A stretch of DNA of 24,613 bases from Nitrososphaeria archaeon (lineage in GTDB: Archaea > Thermoproteota > Nitrososphaeria > Nitrososphaerales > Nitrososphaeraceae). The notes below the pieces were generated by a model. That model saw only the letters and a program-made list of their open reading frames with translations, had not been told where the DNA came from and did no database searches. Below are positions 24,353 to 24,613 of this stretch, in pieces (the stretch's first letter is position 1; the number at the start of each line of letters is the position of its first letter). Made by a program: the position numbers and the translations under genes. The stretch spans positions 1 through 24,613 of the forward strand of contig JAJPIN010000043.1 in NCBI GenBank assembly GCA_021324715.1, given 5' to 3'.

Positions 24353-24406
24353 AGGTATACTTTAGTGTCCCTAAGTATATATACATTTGGACACATGGGT
24401 ATACCT
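24353..24406. promoter_or_regulatory. 54-bp interrupted dyad at a divergent promoter
   Basis: Arms AGGTATAC (24353-24360) and GTGTCC (24365-24370) are mirrored by GGACAC (24389-24394) and GTATACCT (24399-24406). The palindrome GTATATATAC (24375-24384) sits exactly on the same centre (24379.5) and works as a TATA box in both directions. The left gene's ATG is directly adjacent. It is a very strong operator candidate. Confidence 0.75.
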
Positions 24407-24433
24407 TAAATATTAGAAACTATAAAACGTGGT

Positions 24434-24598
24434 ATGCTAAAGCGTACCGTAGATTTGGCTAAAAAGAAAATGGAATTTGTGGCTAAGTACAGTCCACAGG
24501 GAAACAAGATGATAATTATAGTTCCTAAAGAACATCATGATTCAATAAAGAAATTAAAGAATCCATTACATGTCTTAATAGAGGAAATTATAGAATAA
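24434..24598 (+). CDS. Small basic protein (54 aa), possibly AbrB-like
   Basis: ATG-to-TAA frame of 54 residues. A basic start (MLKRTVDLAKKK) is followed by KYSPQGNKMIIIVPKEHHDSI and a C-terminal NPLHVLIEEIIE. The G-N-K-x-I-I-I-V-P-K pattern loosely resembles the swapped-hairpin AbrB/SpoVT DNA-binding fold, but I cannot confirm it. It diverges from the zinc-finger operon across the 54-bp dyad, which would suit a small DNA-binding autoregulator. The stop shares an A with the ATG of another frame that runs off the window. Confidence 0.5.
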   Translation: MLKRTVDLAKKKMEFVAKYSPQGNKMIIIVPKEHHDSIKKLKNPLHVLIEEIIE

Positions 24599-24613
24599 TG
24601 AATGATGATGAAA
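24598..24613 (+). CDS. Start of a further gene, cut by window edge
   Basis: The ATG overlaps the previous stop (TAATG) and opens MNDDE before the sequence ends. The one-base overlap suggests an operon continuing to the right. Five codons are too few for any identification. Confidence 0.35.

Overview
The window comes from an AT-rich archaeal chromosome, most likely an ammonia-oxidising thaumarchaeon (Nitrososphaeria; a Nitrososphaera/Nitrosocosmicus-like relative is my best guess, but no rRNA is present to fix the genus). Evidence: a group II chaperonin with a GGM tail, ribosomal protein S19e next to a PDCD5-like protein, TFE, Nep1, RNase P component 4, and an archaeal-type riboflavin pathway that starts with GTP cyclohydrolase III. 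Many genes start with TTG or GTG, and TATA-like boxes often lie 25-30 nt before the start codon, as expected for mostly leaderless archaeal transcripts.

Layout. 1-8.5 kb is housekeeping: a coiled-coil protein of unknown function with guaA, a convergent PfkB-family kinase, the thermosome, heme O synthase (ctaB) convergent with nep1, rnp4, then rps19e-pdcd5. 8.5-13.2 kb is accessory metabolism and transport: a MarR regulator with a 14-bp palindrome at its promoter and a DHA2-type MFS exporter, then a medium-chain reductase lacking the catalytic-zinc cysteine paired with a CitE/HpcH-type CoA lyase. 13.2-15.9 kb is gene-poor: small proteins, a winged-helix protein, a 2-TM protein, and a CBS-pair pseudogene (15241-15661) carrying two in-frame stops and one frameshift. 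15.9-20.5 kb is a compact riboflavin cluster: riboflavin synthase, ribB, ribH, arfA, an amidohydrolase and arfC. The last four genes are separated by 0-7 nt or overlap. The amidohydrolase is a candidate for an unassigned step of the archaeal pathway. TFE closes this block convergently.

20.9-24.6 kb looks accessory or mobile. It holds an FMN-binding split-barrel protein divergent from a tyrosine recombinase, then a set of mostly very small genes on the minus strand: a two-part zinc-finger protein whose reading frame is broken once, a 33-aa single-TM peptide, a secreted 186-aa protein and a 56-aa 2-TM protein. The first three are separated by one nucleotide each. They diverge from a 54-aa basic protein across a 54-bp interrupted dyad (24353-24406) that carries a palindromic TATA box exactly at its centre. 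This end is the least ordinary part of the window, and the element probably continues beyond the right edge.

No rRNA, tRNA, CRISPR array or insertion sequence was recognised. All family assignments come from motif reading, not from database searches.
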